Notes: generated from the sequence alone by a model not told the origin. Positions 1 to 7,698 are shown, counted from the stretch's first letter. The stretch: 17,601 nucleotides of DNA from Pontiella sp. (GCA_029939385.1 JAOZSZ010000006.1:1-17601); one strand, 5' to 3'. Numbers and translations are program-made.

Positions 1-748
1 CCAAAATATGATCCTCATCCTCCTCGTATACGGGAATAAGCTCAATCTCTTGTCCTGAAGCCTCCTTCAATGCATCGCAAGCCAATGTATCTGAACGAAA
101 GAAGAGTTGCCGCACCCGAGGCACCATTAACTCACGCACGCGCATTTCAGATAAATTAACAATATCCTCCACAATGGCCTTTTCCTGTTTTCCAAAGCTT
201 GGATCATGCCGCGTGGCCTCAATCAACATTTTTAATTCATCGGCGGTAAGCTGATTATCGTGCTGATCATCCGGCTCCATTCGTCGCGTAACAAATTCCA
301 ATAGATATCGAACGGGTCCTAGAAAATGGAACCAACTGCGTAACCAAAAGGCATTTAAACGCATCACCCGCTCTGGAAATGAAATTCCAATGGCCTTGGG
401 TAATAGTTCTCCCATAAGAATGATTAAAACTAAAACAACCATCCCTATAACAGCCTCCCACCATTCACCATAACGAAGGCCAAAATCGCGAGAGAGCACT
501 ACGCTGATACTAAAAAATGAAATGTTAACCACAATGTTTCCAAACAGAATGGTGATGAGCAATCCCGAAGGATTTTTCGTCAGCAATGAAAGGATTTTTT
601 CAACGTGTTGGCCTTGCCCCCGGAGTCGTTTCACCTGCTCACGGGTCAACGAGAACAGGGCCGTTTCCGTTCCAGAAAAGAAGGCGGAACACAACAACAA
701 TAGCGCCATCACCCCAAGTGCAATAAAATGATCAAAAAGTATTTCCAA
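1..748 (-). CDS. CNNM/DUF21 and CBS-domain membrane protein (HlyC/CorC family), C-terminus cut by window edge
   Basis: This is an integral membrane protein of the CNNM/HlyC-CorC family, linked to Mg2+ or other divalent cation transport. I read 249 residues in frame before the window edge. Hydrophobic segments at about residues 8-28, 62-86 and 98-113 are followed by the DUF21 signature GELLPKAIG (113-121). A linker with RELMVPR (205-211) then leads into the first CBS domain, which is truncated; family members usually exceed 340 residues. I chose the TTG at 748 because AGAAGG lies about nine bases upstream and it gives a normal N-terminus before the first membrane helix; ATG at 709 is the alternative. 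The gene diverges from the yjbQ-like gene across about 134 bases. The substrate cannot be told from sequence. Confidence 0.87.
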   Translation of the reverse strand, partial: MEILFDHFIALGVMALLLLCSAFFSGTETALFSLTREQVKRLRGQGQHVEKILSLLTKNPSGLLITILFGNIVVNISFFSISVVLSRDFGLRYGEWWEAVIGMVVLVLIILMGELLPKAIGISFPERVMRLNAFWLRSWFHFLGPVRYLLEFVTRRMEPDDQHDNQLTADELKMLIEATRHDPSFGKQEKAIVEDIVNLSEMRVRELMVPRVRQLFFRSDTLACDALKEASGQEIELIPVYEEDEDHIL

Positions 749-817
749 GTTCCTAAACCTTCTTCTATTGAGAAAGACATTACATCGCAACAGCAAGGGA
801 AAGGAAAGCCTATCGAG

Positions 818-868
818 AGTTTTTCCAACCGTTGGAAACTTTCCGCTTCTAAATTCCAAGGGTTTGGA
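818..868. repeat. Two related inverted repeats in the divergent intergenic region
   Basis: TTTCCAACCGTTGGAAA at 822-838 is a perfect 8+8 inverted repeat around one central base. A weaker one, TCCAA-GGGT-TTGGA, lies at 855-868. Both share the TCCAA/TTGGA core, and their centres (830 and 861.5) are about 31.5 bp apart, close to three helical turns. They could be paired operator sites for one of the two divergent genes, or copies of a dispersed intergenic element. The sequence alone does not decide. I see no convincing sigma-70 promoter for either gene in 749-882. Confidence 0.5.
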
Positions 869-882
869 TAAAGTGACCGTTC

Positions 883-1272
883 ATGAATCAATTTACCGTA
901 CAAACTCAATCACGTACCGATTTTATTAAAATCGATCAAGAAGTGGCCGAAGAAGTCCGGAAGAGTGGTTTGCGAGATGGCGTGGTGACGGTGTTTATTC
1001 CCCATACTACGGCAGGAATAACGATCAACGAGAATGCCGACCCTGATGTACTGACTGATATGGAACTCGTACTGAACCGTAGTATCCCGTGGGAAGGTGG
1101 ATATCGCCATTCTGAGGGCAATACGGCCGCCCATGTGAAAGCCAGTATGATGGGATCTTCTGTTCAAGTCATCGTTTCTGATGGAAGGCTACAACTTGGA
1201 ACTTGGCAGAGCCTTTATTTTTGTGAATTTGACGGCCCCCGCACCCGACATGTGTGGATGAAAGGAATTTAA
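883..1272 (+). CDS. YjbQ/UPF0047 family protein (secondary thiamine-phosphate synthase-like)
   Basis: This is a small cytosolic protein of the YjbQ (UPF0047) family. Members are named for weak thiamine-phosphate synthase activity, but the physiological role is unsettled. The 129-residue length is normal. The family signatures are all present: HTTAGITINENAD (41-53), the RHSEGN-AAH block (75-84) containing a conserved His-Glu, and GTWQ...FCEFDGPR (106-120). Conserved histidines and acidic residues cluster as expected for the trimeric fold. The ATG at 883 has only a weak ribosome-binding site (AAGTGA). The gene is four bases upstream of a TPR lipoprotein gene and probably cotranscribed with it. 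I see no thiamine gene nearby, so context does not support a thiamine role. Confidence 0.9.
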   Translation: MNQFTVQTQSRTDFIKIDQEVAEEVRKSGLRDGVVTVFIPHTTAGITINENADPDVLTDMELVLNRSIPWEGGYRHSEGNTAAHVKASMMGSSVQVIVSDGRLQLGTWQSLYFCEFDGPRTRHVWMKGI

Positions 1273-1276
1273 TAGA

Positions 1277-2428
1277 ATGAAAAATAAGAAGATTTTAATC
1301 CTTAGTGGAAGTGTTTTCCTTCTGTTCGCCATCTTATTGGGTTGCGGAGAACGCACCGGAGAAAAGGAATATAATAAGGCCCTCGCATCCATAAAGAATG
1401 GTGATTTGGTACGCGCAGAAGGGCAACTAGAAAAAGCCATCCGCAAATTCACAAGTCATGAAGAAAAATCGAAAGCCAACAACCAATTAGGCATCATCCT
1501 TTGGCAACTCGAGAAGCAAAAACGGGCAACGGAAGCCTTCGCCGAATCCTGCCGTCTTTCCGATGATCTAACCGGAGCCAATAAAAATTTAGCGATTGCG
1601 CTCTTCTATATTGGGGCATTGGAACAATCTGAATTTGAGTTCACCAAAATCATCAATGAACAACCGGAAAACATGACGGCTCATACCTTTCTTTCCTTCA
1701 TTCAAATGCAACAGAAGGACTGGAAGAATGCCTCAAAAAAGATCACCGAAGGCTTGCGCTCTAATCCAAATAATCCGGCTGGAGAAAACGTACTCGCACT
1801 AACCGAACTTCACCTCAATCAAAGTAGCAATGCCGCCATTCAACGACTCACTCAACTCATTGCGACCCATCCCAACTATGCCCCCGCGATGTTTAACTTA
1901 GCCGTTATTAACGATCAGTGGCTCAAAAATAAAGTCGCCGCAACACATTGGTATAATGAATATCTAGCGAAGGCTGGGAATAACCGCACACAAACCGCTA
2001 TTGCTAAACAGGCGATTAGCCGACTCGGAGGAAAACAGCTTCAAGCCAAGCCCACGGTACGCATCTATCCCGAAGCCGCCACGCTCTTTATTGCAAAAGG
2101 TTCAACATTTCATGCCGAAAAAAAATATAAAGAGGCCCTAACGCAATATGAAAAAGCCATTCGAGCCGATCCATCACAGAAAACGGCCTACTATAATATG
2201 GGACTTTCCTACTACGCTTTAGGGAAATATCTCGAGACCGCCACCGCCTGCACGAATGCACTCAAGATCGATCCCCACTTTGCCGATGCCCGCTATATGT
2301 TGGCGTTAGCGTATAGTCAGCAACAAAAATGGAGCAAGGCCGAGCGAGAGGCAAAAATCCTCAAACAAATCGACTCAGAACGAGGGGCGTCTCTGCTGAA
2401 ATATATTTCTGAATCACAGAAAAAATAG
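1277..2428 (+). CDS. TPR-repeat lipoprotein
   Basis: A 383-residue exported lipoprotein built of tetratricopeptide repeats. The N-terminus has a basic start (KNKK), a hydrophobic core and the lipobox L-L-G-C with the lipidated Cys at 23. This predicts membrane anchoring and a role as a protein-protein scaffold facing the periplasm. Helical repeats fill residues 30-370. The clearest TPR units are near the C-terminus, around YKEALTQYEKAIRADP and the following YYNMGLSYYALGKY and YMLALAYSQQQKW. AAGGAA at 1261-1266, inside the end of the upstream gene, serves as ribosome-binding site. It converges on the SDR gene across 17 bases, and I see no clear terminator there. Specific function is unknown; partners are probably envelope-assembly or secretion proteins. 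Confidence 0.87.
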   Translation: MKNKKILILSGSVFLLFAILLGCGERTGEKEYNKALASIKNGDLVRAEGQLEKAIRKFTSHEEKSKANNQLGIILWQLEKQKRATEAFAESCRLSDDLTGANKNLAIALFYIGALEQSEFEFTKIINEQPENMTAHTFLSFIQMQQKDWKNASKKITEGLRSNPNNPAGENVLALTELHLNQSSNAAIQRLTQLIATHPNYAPAMFNLAVINDQWLKNKVAATHWYNEYLAKAGNNRTQTAIAKQAISRLGGKQLQAKPTVRIYPEAATLFIAKGSTFHAEKKYKEALTQYEKAIRADPSQKTAYYNMGLSYYALGKYLETATACTNALKIDPHFADARYMLALAYSQQQKWSKAEREAKILKQIDSERGASLLKYISESQKK

Positions 2429-2445
2429 AGCCTTGAATCTTTTGA

Positions 2446-3309
2446 TTAACTAAACCGATTCTTCACGTGGTGAATCATGATGCGATCCATCCATCCCGAT
2501 GGAATAAACCGTGCCGCCCAATCCCCCAAATAAGCTGGGATCGTTACACGATACCGAATCTTTGGATGAGATGATTCCAACGCATGAAAAATCTTTTTCG
2601 CAACCGCCTCGGGAGGCAGGCGAAAATGATCCTCGCTCATCCCCCCATTTCGCCGCTTTTCGAAATATTGTTTATATGCTCCGCCAAATCGAGAATCTGC
2701 AGTATTCAGCTTTTCCTCGCCCTGCCCCGCACAGTTCGTCGAAAACCGTGTCTGGATCGGCCCCGGTTCCACTAAAGAAACGCTAATATGATTCGCCGAA
2801 AGCTCCACTCGCAACGCATCACTCACCGCTTCGAGCGCAAATTTTGAAGCCGAATAGATTCCCATAAAGGGTAGAGAAAGCCGCCCCACCACGGAACTAA
2901 TATTCACAATGCGGCCATAACCCTGCTTTCTGAAAATGGGAATGAATTGATTGGTCAATTCCTGCAATCCAAAAAGATTGACTTCAAATTGATAGCGCAT
3001 GGCATCGCGTGTTAAATCTTCAATCGCGCCCGGCATACCAAACCCGGCATTATTCACCACCGCACCCAACACCCCATTATTTTTGGCCAAGACGCCATCC
3101 ACCGCGGTCAAAATCGATTCACTCGAAGTCACATCCAGCTCAACCGCCTCAAAACCAGCTTGCCGCAATAATTCAAGATCCTCGAATTTTCGTGCCGTCG
3201 GAAAAACAGTCCAGCCCTTAGAGCGCAGCATCTCTGCCGTTGCACGACCAATCCCTGAGGAGCACCCCGTCACCAGCACAGACTTATCTTGAATCGCGGA
3301 AGCTCTCAT
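2446..3309 (-). CDS. Short-chain dehydrogenase/reductase (SDR), classical type
   Basis: A 287-residue NAD(P)-dependent oxidoreductase with a complete classical SDR core. It has the dinucleotide-binding TGCSSGIG (14-21), the acidic LDV (58-60), NNAG (86-89), catalytic Ser in NISS (136-139), and Tyr152 with Lys156 in YSASK. TAR at 38-40, after the second strand, suggests preference for NADP. The C-terminal substrate-binding part is longer than in minimal SDRs, so the substrate (lipid, steroid-like, sugar or aldehyde) cannot be assigned. Its ATG overlaps the stop of the upstream deacetylase gene by four bases (ATGA), which implies translational coupling. It is the last gene of the long rib-nusB-ftsY cluster. 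Confidence 0.9.
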   Translation of the reverse strand: MRASAIQDKSVLVTGCSSGIGRATAEMLRSKGWTVFPTARKFEDLELLRQAGFEAVELDVTSSESILTAVDGVLAKNNGVLGAVVNNAGFGMPGAIEDLTRDAMRYQFEVNLFGLQELTNQFIPIFRKQGYGRIVNISSVVGRLSLPFMGIYSASKFALEAVSDALRVELSANHISVSLVEPGPIQTRFSTNCAGQGEEKLNTADSRFGGAYKQYFEKRRNGGMSEDHFRLPPEAVAKKIFHALESSHPKIRYRVTIPAYLGDWAARFIPSGWMDRIMIHHVKNRFS

Positions 3310-4067
3310 TTATATAACTCCGAAAGTAGATGAAAAGTATACCCTTGGTTTTTTAAGGTTTGATAACTATCGCGAATGGCCAAGGACGTCTCTTTACTCC
3401 AAATATGCCCGATGGCAATAACGTAGCCCTTTTTTTGAGCCCGATCCACCGTGCTTTCCCATGCCCGACGAACACTTTCACGATCATGCCGAATATCCAA
3501 GAAAACATCCCGCATCTCAAGATGGATGCCCTCCCGCTTCGCCACACGGGGCACTACAGAATTATAGGCCGTTTTGCTATCGAGAAAATATAACCCCTTC
3601 GCGCGGCAATATCGCAAAACCTCAGCCATTAAAACTTCATTTTCCGTAATCCTCGACCCCATATGATTATTCATCCCAACCGCTCCGCGAACGACGGCAA
3701 GATTGCGATCAAGGAGCGCAGAAACCTCGGTTGGATTGAGCGTGTTATAAAGCGTACCCGGCCCCGTATCACTTTCCCGATTATAAGCCTCCATGGGTTG
3801 ATGAAGGATAAATTCCTTATCGGTATGACGGCGAATTTCTGCGCAAACCCTTTCCGTTTCCTTAAGATGCGGAAGCACCGCAATCGTCATGGGGACAGGA
3901 ATTTCTAAAAACGGTTGCAGTTCTTCCAAATCTAACCCTGCATCATCAATCACCAAAAAGATCTGCTTCTGGCGAACCACGGGAGGGCGCGGCAAAGGAT
4001 TGTGATGCGTTGGAGCATGGCATCCACAAAGAACAAACAACGATAAAAAGAGAAATAACAACCGCAT
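3306..4067 (-). CDS. Divergent polysaccharide deacetylase family lipoprotein (YibQ-like, PF04748 type)
   Basis: A 253-residue exported protein of the divergent polysaccharide deacetylase family. The N-terminus is a short hydrophobic signal ending in a probable lipobox L-C-G-C (Cys16); the Cys at -2 is unusual but tolerable. The catalytic-barrel motifs are visible: VIDDAGLD (39-46) with the Asp pair, LHQPME (88-93), GMNNHMGS (131-138) and LDSKT (162-166). Family members act on cell-wall or other envelope polysaccharides, but for YibQ itself no enzymatic activity is firmly established. The gene starts three bases after ribE and overlaps the downstream SDR gene by four bases. Nothing ties it to riboflavin, so it looks like an operon passenger. 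Confidence 0.88.
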   Translation of the reverse strand: MRLLFLFLSLFVLCGCHAPTHHNPLPRPPVVRQKQIFLVIDDAGLDLEELQPFLEIPVPMTIAVLPHLKETERVCAEIRRHTDKEFILHQPMEAYNRESDTGPGTLYNTLNPTEVSALLDRNLAVVRGAVGMNNHMGSRITENEVLMAEVLRYCRAKGLYFLDSKTAYNSVVPRVAKREGIHLEMRDVFLDIRHDRESVRRAWESTVDRAQKKGYVIAIGHIWSKETSLAIRDSYQTLKNQGYTFHLLSELYK

Positions 4068-4070
4068 CGT

Positions 4071-4697
4071 CTATCCGTTTAGATTTAAGCGATAATCCTG
4101 TCCACCACCAAATTCGAGAATGCGCTGAACATGCTTGCCGAGGATATCGGCTTCAAGATTGACCTTCGTGCCCACCTTAAACTCCGACATATCCGTTTCC
4201 TGAATCGTATGTGGAATAATATAAACAATAAACCCATTATCCGTCAGTTCAGCCACCGTCAGCGAAATGCCATCAATCGCAATTGAACCTTTGTAAACCA
4301 TTAGCATCAGCATATCGCGCGAGCATTCGATCGTGAATTTAAAGTCGCGCCCAATCTCTTCAACCTTCGCCACCGTACCCGTATTATCGACGTGGCCCGT
4401 AACGATATGTCCACCCAGCGTATCGCCCAGCGCCAACGCCAATTCAAGATTCACAACATCGCCCGGCTTCTTTTCGCCGAGATTGGTTTTATCAAAGGTT
4501 TCGCCCAGAACATCGAACATTAACTGATCCCCCTTAATTTCCGCCACCGTCAGGCAGGTTCCATTTACCGCAATACTATCCCCCAGCCCCGGAGGATGAT
4601 CGAACGGACGGCTTGGCACCATCGTAATTCGTCCCGCCGTGCCTTCCATCTTAATCTCGGTGATATTTCCTAACCGCTGCACAATTCCTGTAAACAT
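4071..4697 (-). CDS. ribE: Riboflavin synthase, alpha chain
   Basis: This enzyme dismutates two 6,7-dimethyl-8-ribityllumazine molecules into riboflavin and the ribitylamino-uracil precursor. The 208-residue length and the two tandem lumazine-binding domains are typical. The N-terminus MFTGIV is the invariant start of domain 1. VNGTCLTV marks domain 1 and DGISLTVAE is its counterpart in domain 2, with GGHIVTGHVD between them. The start lies two bases after the ribD stop, with GGAG inside the end of ribD as ribosome-binding site. The symbol follows the E. coli-type usage in which ribE is riboflavin synthase; it is also called ribC in some species. Confidence 0.96.
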   Translation of the reverse strand: MFTGIVQRLGNITEIKMEGTAGRITMVPSRPFDHPPGLGDSIAVNGTCLTVAEIKGDQLMFDVLGETFDKTNLGEKKPGDVVNLELALALGDTLGGHIVTGHVDNTGTVAKVEEIGRDFKFTIECSRDMLMLMVYKGSIAIDGISLTVAELTDNGFIVYIIPHTIQETDMSEFKVGTKVNLEADILGKHVQRILEFGGGQDYRLNLNG

Positions 4698-4699
4698 TT

Positions 4700-5716
4700 C
4701 TATTTCTCCACTTTTGCTTTAATCAAAATATCGTTACCCACCTGCTCCACGGAATGAAACTTTAGGTTCTGGACATCGGCCATGAGCCCCCCTTTTTTTG
4801 CAAAATTTGGGATTCCATCTGCCCCCATTAACTTCGGCGCGATAAAAAAGGCAAACTCGTCCACCCATCCCTCTTCCACTAATCCGGAAGCCAGCCGGCC
4901 CCCTCCCTCGCAAAGCACGTGCATCACATCGTACTTTTCCGCCAGCTCCTTTAAAACTTCTTCCAGCGATCCATCCCGAACCAACGTCCGCTCCGCCGCC
5001 TCGTCGATCAATACCTTTACGTCGGAGGGAATATTTTTCCCCATCACAACACGCCAGGGTTCCCGTCCGTTAGAAGGGCGCGGCAGTAACGACGGATCAT
5101 CGGCGCGAACTGTTCCCGCACCGACCATGATTGCATCCGCCCGGCGGCGCATTTCCTGGACTCGTTCGCGGGCTTCGGAGCCCGTAATCCATTTCGAATT
5201 TCTGGTACAATCCGCAATTTTTCCGTCCAGCGTTGAGGCGAGTTTAAGTGTGACGTAGGGCATCCCCGTGGTAATAAATTTCTCAAAGGGAGCGATCAGT
5301 TCACGCCCCGCTACTGCACAGATTCCATCAACCACTTCCACGCCCGCTTCTTTTAAAATCTCTAGCCCGCGCCCCGCATGTTTTGGATTAAAATCTTTCA
5401 CAGAAACCACTACTCGACCAATTCCCTTTTCGATAATTAAATCCGTACAAGGAGGCGTGCGGCCATGGGTCGAGCAAGGTTCAAGCGTCACGTAAAGCGT
5501 TGCGAACTTTAGTGATGCAGCAATGGGCGGAAGTTTTTTTAGGCAATCCCGTTCGGCATGGTCTTCGCCCGCCTTGCGGTGCCATCCCTCAGCAATCACA
5601 TGATCTTCGAGTACAAGCAACGCACCTACGGGCGGATTCGGACGAGTCATCCCCTCTCCCCGCTTCGCCAGCTCAATCGCCCGCATCATATATTTCTTAT
5701 CTGTATTCAGCATCAC
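4700..5716 (-). CDS. ribD: Bifunctional riboflavin biosynthesis deaminase/reductase RibD
   Basis: RibD deaminates the pyrimidine product of GTP cyclohydrolase II and then reduces its ribosyl side chain with NADPH. The N-terminal deaminase has the zinc-binding HAE (53-55) and PCSTHGRTPPC (80-90), giving His and two Cys ligands. The C-terminal reductase domain begins near residue 155 (LKLASTLDGKIA) and includes SKWITG, VGAGTVRADDP and the CEGGG loop. Both activities look intact at 338 residues, a usual length. GTG at 5716 is immediately followed by ATG at 5713; neither has a strong ribosome-binding site, and ATG 5713 is equally plausible. The gap from ftsY is 39 bases. Confidence 0.95.
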   Translation of the reverse strand: MMLNTDKKYMMRAIELAKRGEGMTRPNPPVGALLVLEDHVIAEGWHRKAGEDHAERDCLKKLPPIAASLKFATLYVTLEPCSTHGRTPPCTDLIIEKGIGRVVVSVKDFNPKHAGRGLEILKEAGVEVVDGICAVAGRELIAPFEKFITTGMPYVTLKLASTLDGKIADCTRNSKWITGSEARERVQEMRRRADAIMVGAGTVRADDPSLLPRPSNGREPWRVVMGKNIPSDVKVLIDEAAERTLVRDGSLEEVLKELAEKYDVMHVLCEGGGRLASGLVEEGWVDEFAFFIAPKLMGADGIPNFAKKGGLMADVQNLKFHSVEQVGNDILIKAKVEK

Positions 5717-5731
5717 AACAACCGTTTAAAT

Positions 5732-5750
5732 TTAACGCAAAGGCGCAAAA
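5732..5750. repeat. ACGCAAAGGCGCAAA-type intergenic motif
   Basis: The short gap between ftsY and ribD carries TTAACGCAAAGGCGCAAAA. It contains two tandem copies of a roughly 8-base unit (ACGCAAAG, then GCGCAAAA). I recall very similar CGCAAAG-unit sequences in intergenic regions of many unrelated bacteria, but cannot search for this here. No function is assigned. Confidence 0.35.
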
Positions 5751-5755
5751 CACCG

Positions 5756-6634
5756 CTACGCTCCGAATAACGCATCCACAAACTCCTCGGGATTGAAGGG
5801 AACCAGGTCATCTTCACCTTCGCCTAACCCTGCGAAAAGAATTGGCACATTAAGCTCAGAACGAACGGAAAAAAGAAATCCGGCTTTAGAAGATCCATCG
5901 AGTTTGGTGATCACTATTCCTGAGAGAGGAAGCACCGCATTAAACTGTTTAGCCTGAATGACCGCATTCTGCCCAAGAGAGGCATCGAGAACCATCCATA
6001 TTTCGTGCGGTGCGCCAACAAGCTTCTTATTCATCGCACGCGCCATTTTGGGGAGTTCATCCATCAATGGAGTCTTGGTATGCATCCGTCCGGCAGAATC
6101 GACAATCACGGGATTACAGTCCTTAATAAGAGCCGTTTCGACCGCATTAAAAGCAACTCCTGCAGCATCAGCCCCCATCTCACCGCCCACAAAATCGCAC
6201 CCCAATTTTTCGCTCCAGATCTTGAGCTGGGAAGAGCCGGCCGCACGGAAGGTATCCGAGCCACAAAGCATGGGCTTAAATCCCTCTTCCATCGTCCTTT
6301 TAGCGAGCTTTGCCGCCGTGGTGGTTTTTCCTGATCCATTAACACCCAGGAGCAGAAGAACGAGTGGCTTCTGATCGGACGCCCATTCAAAGGGACGGGC
6401 TTCGCCAAGTTCAGCGAGGAGAAGATCTTTTAGGAGTTCTTTGCGGGACACGTTACGAGGAGCAGAATCGAGTTGGTCGATAATTTCCAAGGTCAGTTGT
6501 ACGGGCACATCGGAGCGTAAAAGGATTTCTTCAAGGGCCTCAACGTTGAGTTCGTCAACATCGCCCTTAGACGGCGAAAAGACCTGTTTGATGATATTTC
6601 GGGTCTTGGAAAGCGCCGTTACCCAAGCAACCAT
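5756..6634 (-). CDS. ftsY: Signal recognition particle receptor FtsY (SRP54-type GTPase)
   Basis: FtsY docks SRP-ribosome complexes at the inner membrane for cotranslational insertion. At 292 residues this is a short form: a helical N domain (1-85) followed by the G domain, without the long acidic A domain of E. coli. The P-loop is GVNGSGKT (97-104), followed by GSDTFRAAG (125-133), DSAGR (179-183), the base-specificity motif TKLDG (243-247), and the FtsY-like C-terminus GLGEGEDDLVPFNPEEF. Several usual residues differ: DTFRAAG for DTFRAAA, DSAGR for DTAGR, and DGSSKAG for DGTAKGG. The C-terminal pattern favours FtsY over Ffh, and no M domain follows. The start codon overlaps the nusB stop by one base (TAATG). 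Confidence 0.93.
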   Translation of the reverse strand: MVAWVTALSKTRNIIKQVFSPSKGDVDELNVEALEEILLRSDVPVQLTLEIIDQLDSAPRNVSRKELLKDLLLAELGEARPFEWASDQKPLVLLLLGVNGSGKTTTAAKLAKRTMEEGFKPMLCGSDTFRAAGSSQLKIWSEKLGCDFVGGEMGADAAGVAFNAVETALIKDCNPVIVDSAGRMHTKTPLMDELPKMARAMNKKLVGAPHEIWMVLDASLGQNAVIQAKQFNAVLPLSGIVITKLDGSSKAGFLFSVRSELNVPILFAGLGEGEDDLVPFNPEEFVDALFGA

Positions 6635-7095
6635 TATTTATCCCCTTTGGGCGGCTTATACGTAGTGCGCGCCGGACGATCGAGCTCTTTTCGAATACGA
6701 TCGAGTACCCCATTCACAAAACGGCCAGACTGAAAACTGCTAAAATCTTTGGCAAAATGAACCGCTTCATTGATCGAGACCACAGGGGGCACATCCTCGC
6801 GATAAAGCATTTCAAAAAGAGCCACACGCATCACCGTGCGGTCGACGGCCACCATACGATCGGAGTCCCAGCGTTTCGCATATTGCGAGAGGCGGTCATC
6901 GAGTTCATCCTTGTGCTGGGTTACACCTTTGATGATCTCCTCGGCATACGTCTTCTCTCGATTACTCGGATCTTTCCCTTCCCAAAAATCCTTTAGAGAG
7001 ATATCTATTGGCTCGGGATTAAAATCAAGCTGGAACAAAAATTGTATAATCCATTCGCGTGTCTCGCGCCGTCCATTCACTTTCTTTTTTTCCAT
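6634..7095 (-). CDS. nusB: Transcription antitermination factor NusB
   Basis: NusB is an all-helical protein that, with NusE (S10), binds boxA RNA in rRNA and other antitermination complexes. The 153-residue length is normal. The family pattern is clear: an N-terminal REWIIQFLFQLDFNP segment, a central W-x-x-x-R-M-x-x-VDR-x-V-x-R-x-A segment with FEMLYRED, and PPVVSINEAVHFAKDF followed by FVNGVLD near the C-terminus. A basic, low-complexity tail (about 140-153) extends beyond the core. Its ATG at 7095 is preceded by ACGGGGTC, a moderate ribosome-binding site. Pairing with ribH is common in bacteria. Its position inside an FMN-riboswitch operon suggests an additional promoter in the 58 bases after ribH. 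Confidence 0.95.
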   Translation of the reverse strand: MEKKKVNGRRETREWIIQFLFQLDFNPEPIDISLKDFWEGKDPSNREKTYAEEIIKGVTQHKDELDDRLSQYAKRWDSDRMVAVDRTVMRVALFEMLYREDVPPVVSINEAVHFAKDFSSFQSGRFVNGVLDRIRKELDRPARTTYKPPKGDK

Positions 7096-7112
7096 AAGAC
7101 CCCGTTTTAAAA

Positions 7113-7141
7113 ATTCTAATTTATTTCATATCCAGACGTAA
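7113..7141 (-). promoter_or_regulatory. Candidate internal promoter upstream of nusB
   Basis: On the minus strand a -10-like TAGAAT (7118-7113, five of six consensus bases) lies 17 bases from a poor -35, TTACGT (7141-7136). It sits in the only sizeable gap between ribH and nusB. It would let nusB and ftsY be expressed when the riboswitch stops ribBA transcription. The poor -35 makes this tentative. Confidence 0.28.
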
Positions 7142-7153
7142 CATCAGATATCT

Positions 7154-7663
7154 TTAAAGTTGTCGGTAGACCCGAGCCGTTTCAATCGCCGCTTCAGCCG
7201 CATACCATCCTCGGGTGTTTTCACCACCAAGGCAGCGTTTTTCGGCCTGCGCCCAAGTACGAACCCCAACGATTTCATTTATAATAGGAATATTATGGCG
7301 GCAGGAACTATCCAGGATGCTCTGCCCCGTTGTATCGATAATCATCTGGGCATGCTGCGTTTCGCCTTCGACCACCACCCCGAGCACAATCAATGCATCA
7401 TAATTTCCACTGGCCGCCAATTTATCCGCCACAACCGGAATCTCGTAAGCCCCCGGAACGCGAATCACACGAATAGCAGAAACGGACGCACCCTTTTCTT
7501 TCAAACACTGAAAAGCACTCCGACATAGTTCATTCGTCAGTTCATCGTTAAAGCGACTCACCACGATACCAAAGCGCATTCCGGTGGCATCAAGATTCCC
7601 TAGAACTTGATGAGCATCAATACCACAGATTGGCTCAATTTCGGTTTTAATTCCTTTTCCCAC
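7154..7663 (-). CDS. ribH: 6,7-dimethyl-8-ribityllumazine synthase
   Basis: This enzyme condenses the ribitylamino-uracil with dihydroxybutanone phosphate, the penultimate riboflavin step, usually in large icosahedral assemblies. The substrate-site segments are present: VVSRFND near the start, RVPGAYEIP, and GVVVEGETQH with the catalytic His. The C-terminal part reads NEIVGV, then RCLGGENTRGWYAAEAAIE, rather than the common FGVLT...NKG.EAA form. The family is still clear. I prefer GTG at 7663, because GGAG at 7673-7670 is spaced six bases from it; an in-frame TTG at 7675 would add four residues but has poor spacing. A 30-residue N-terminal extension precedes the core. The stop is 58 bases from nusB. 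Confidence 0.93.
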   Translation of the reverse strand: MGKGIKTEIEPICGIDAHQVLGNLDATGMRFGIVVSRFNDELTNELCRSAFQCLKEKGASVSAIRVIRVPGAYEIPVVADKLAASGNYDALIVLGVVVEGETQHAQMIIDTTGQSILDSSCRHNIPIINEIVGVRTWAQAEKRCLGGENTRGWYAAEAAIETARVYRQL

Positions 7664-7698
7664 CCTATTCTCCAAATCCTATTTTAGAGCTCATCTTT

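Noticed and set aside
2429..2445. Terminator between the convergent TPR and SDR genes
   Set aside because: AATC-TTTT-GATT gives only a four-base stem with no T-run.
4782..5258. 158-codon open frame on the plus strand opposite ribD
   Set aside because: It lies fully antisense to a complete RibD with both catalytic domains. Its product is Ser/Pro-rich with no recognisable domain.
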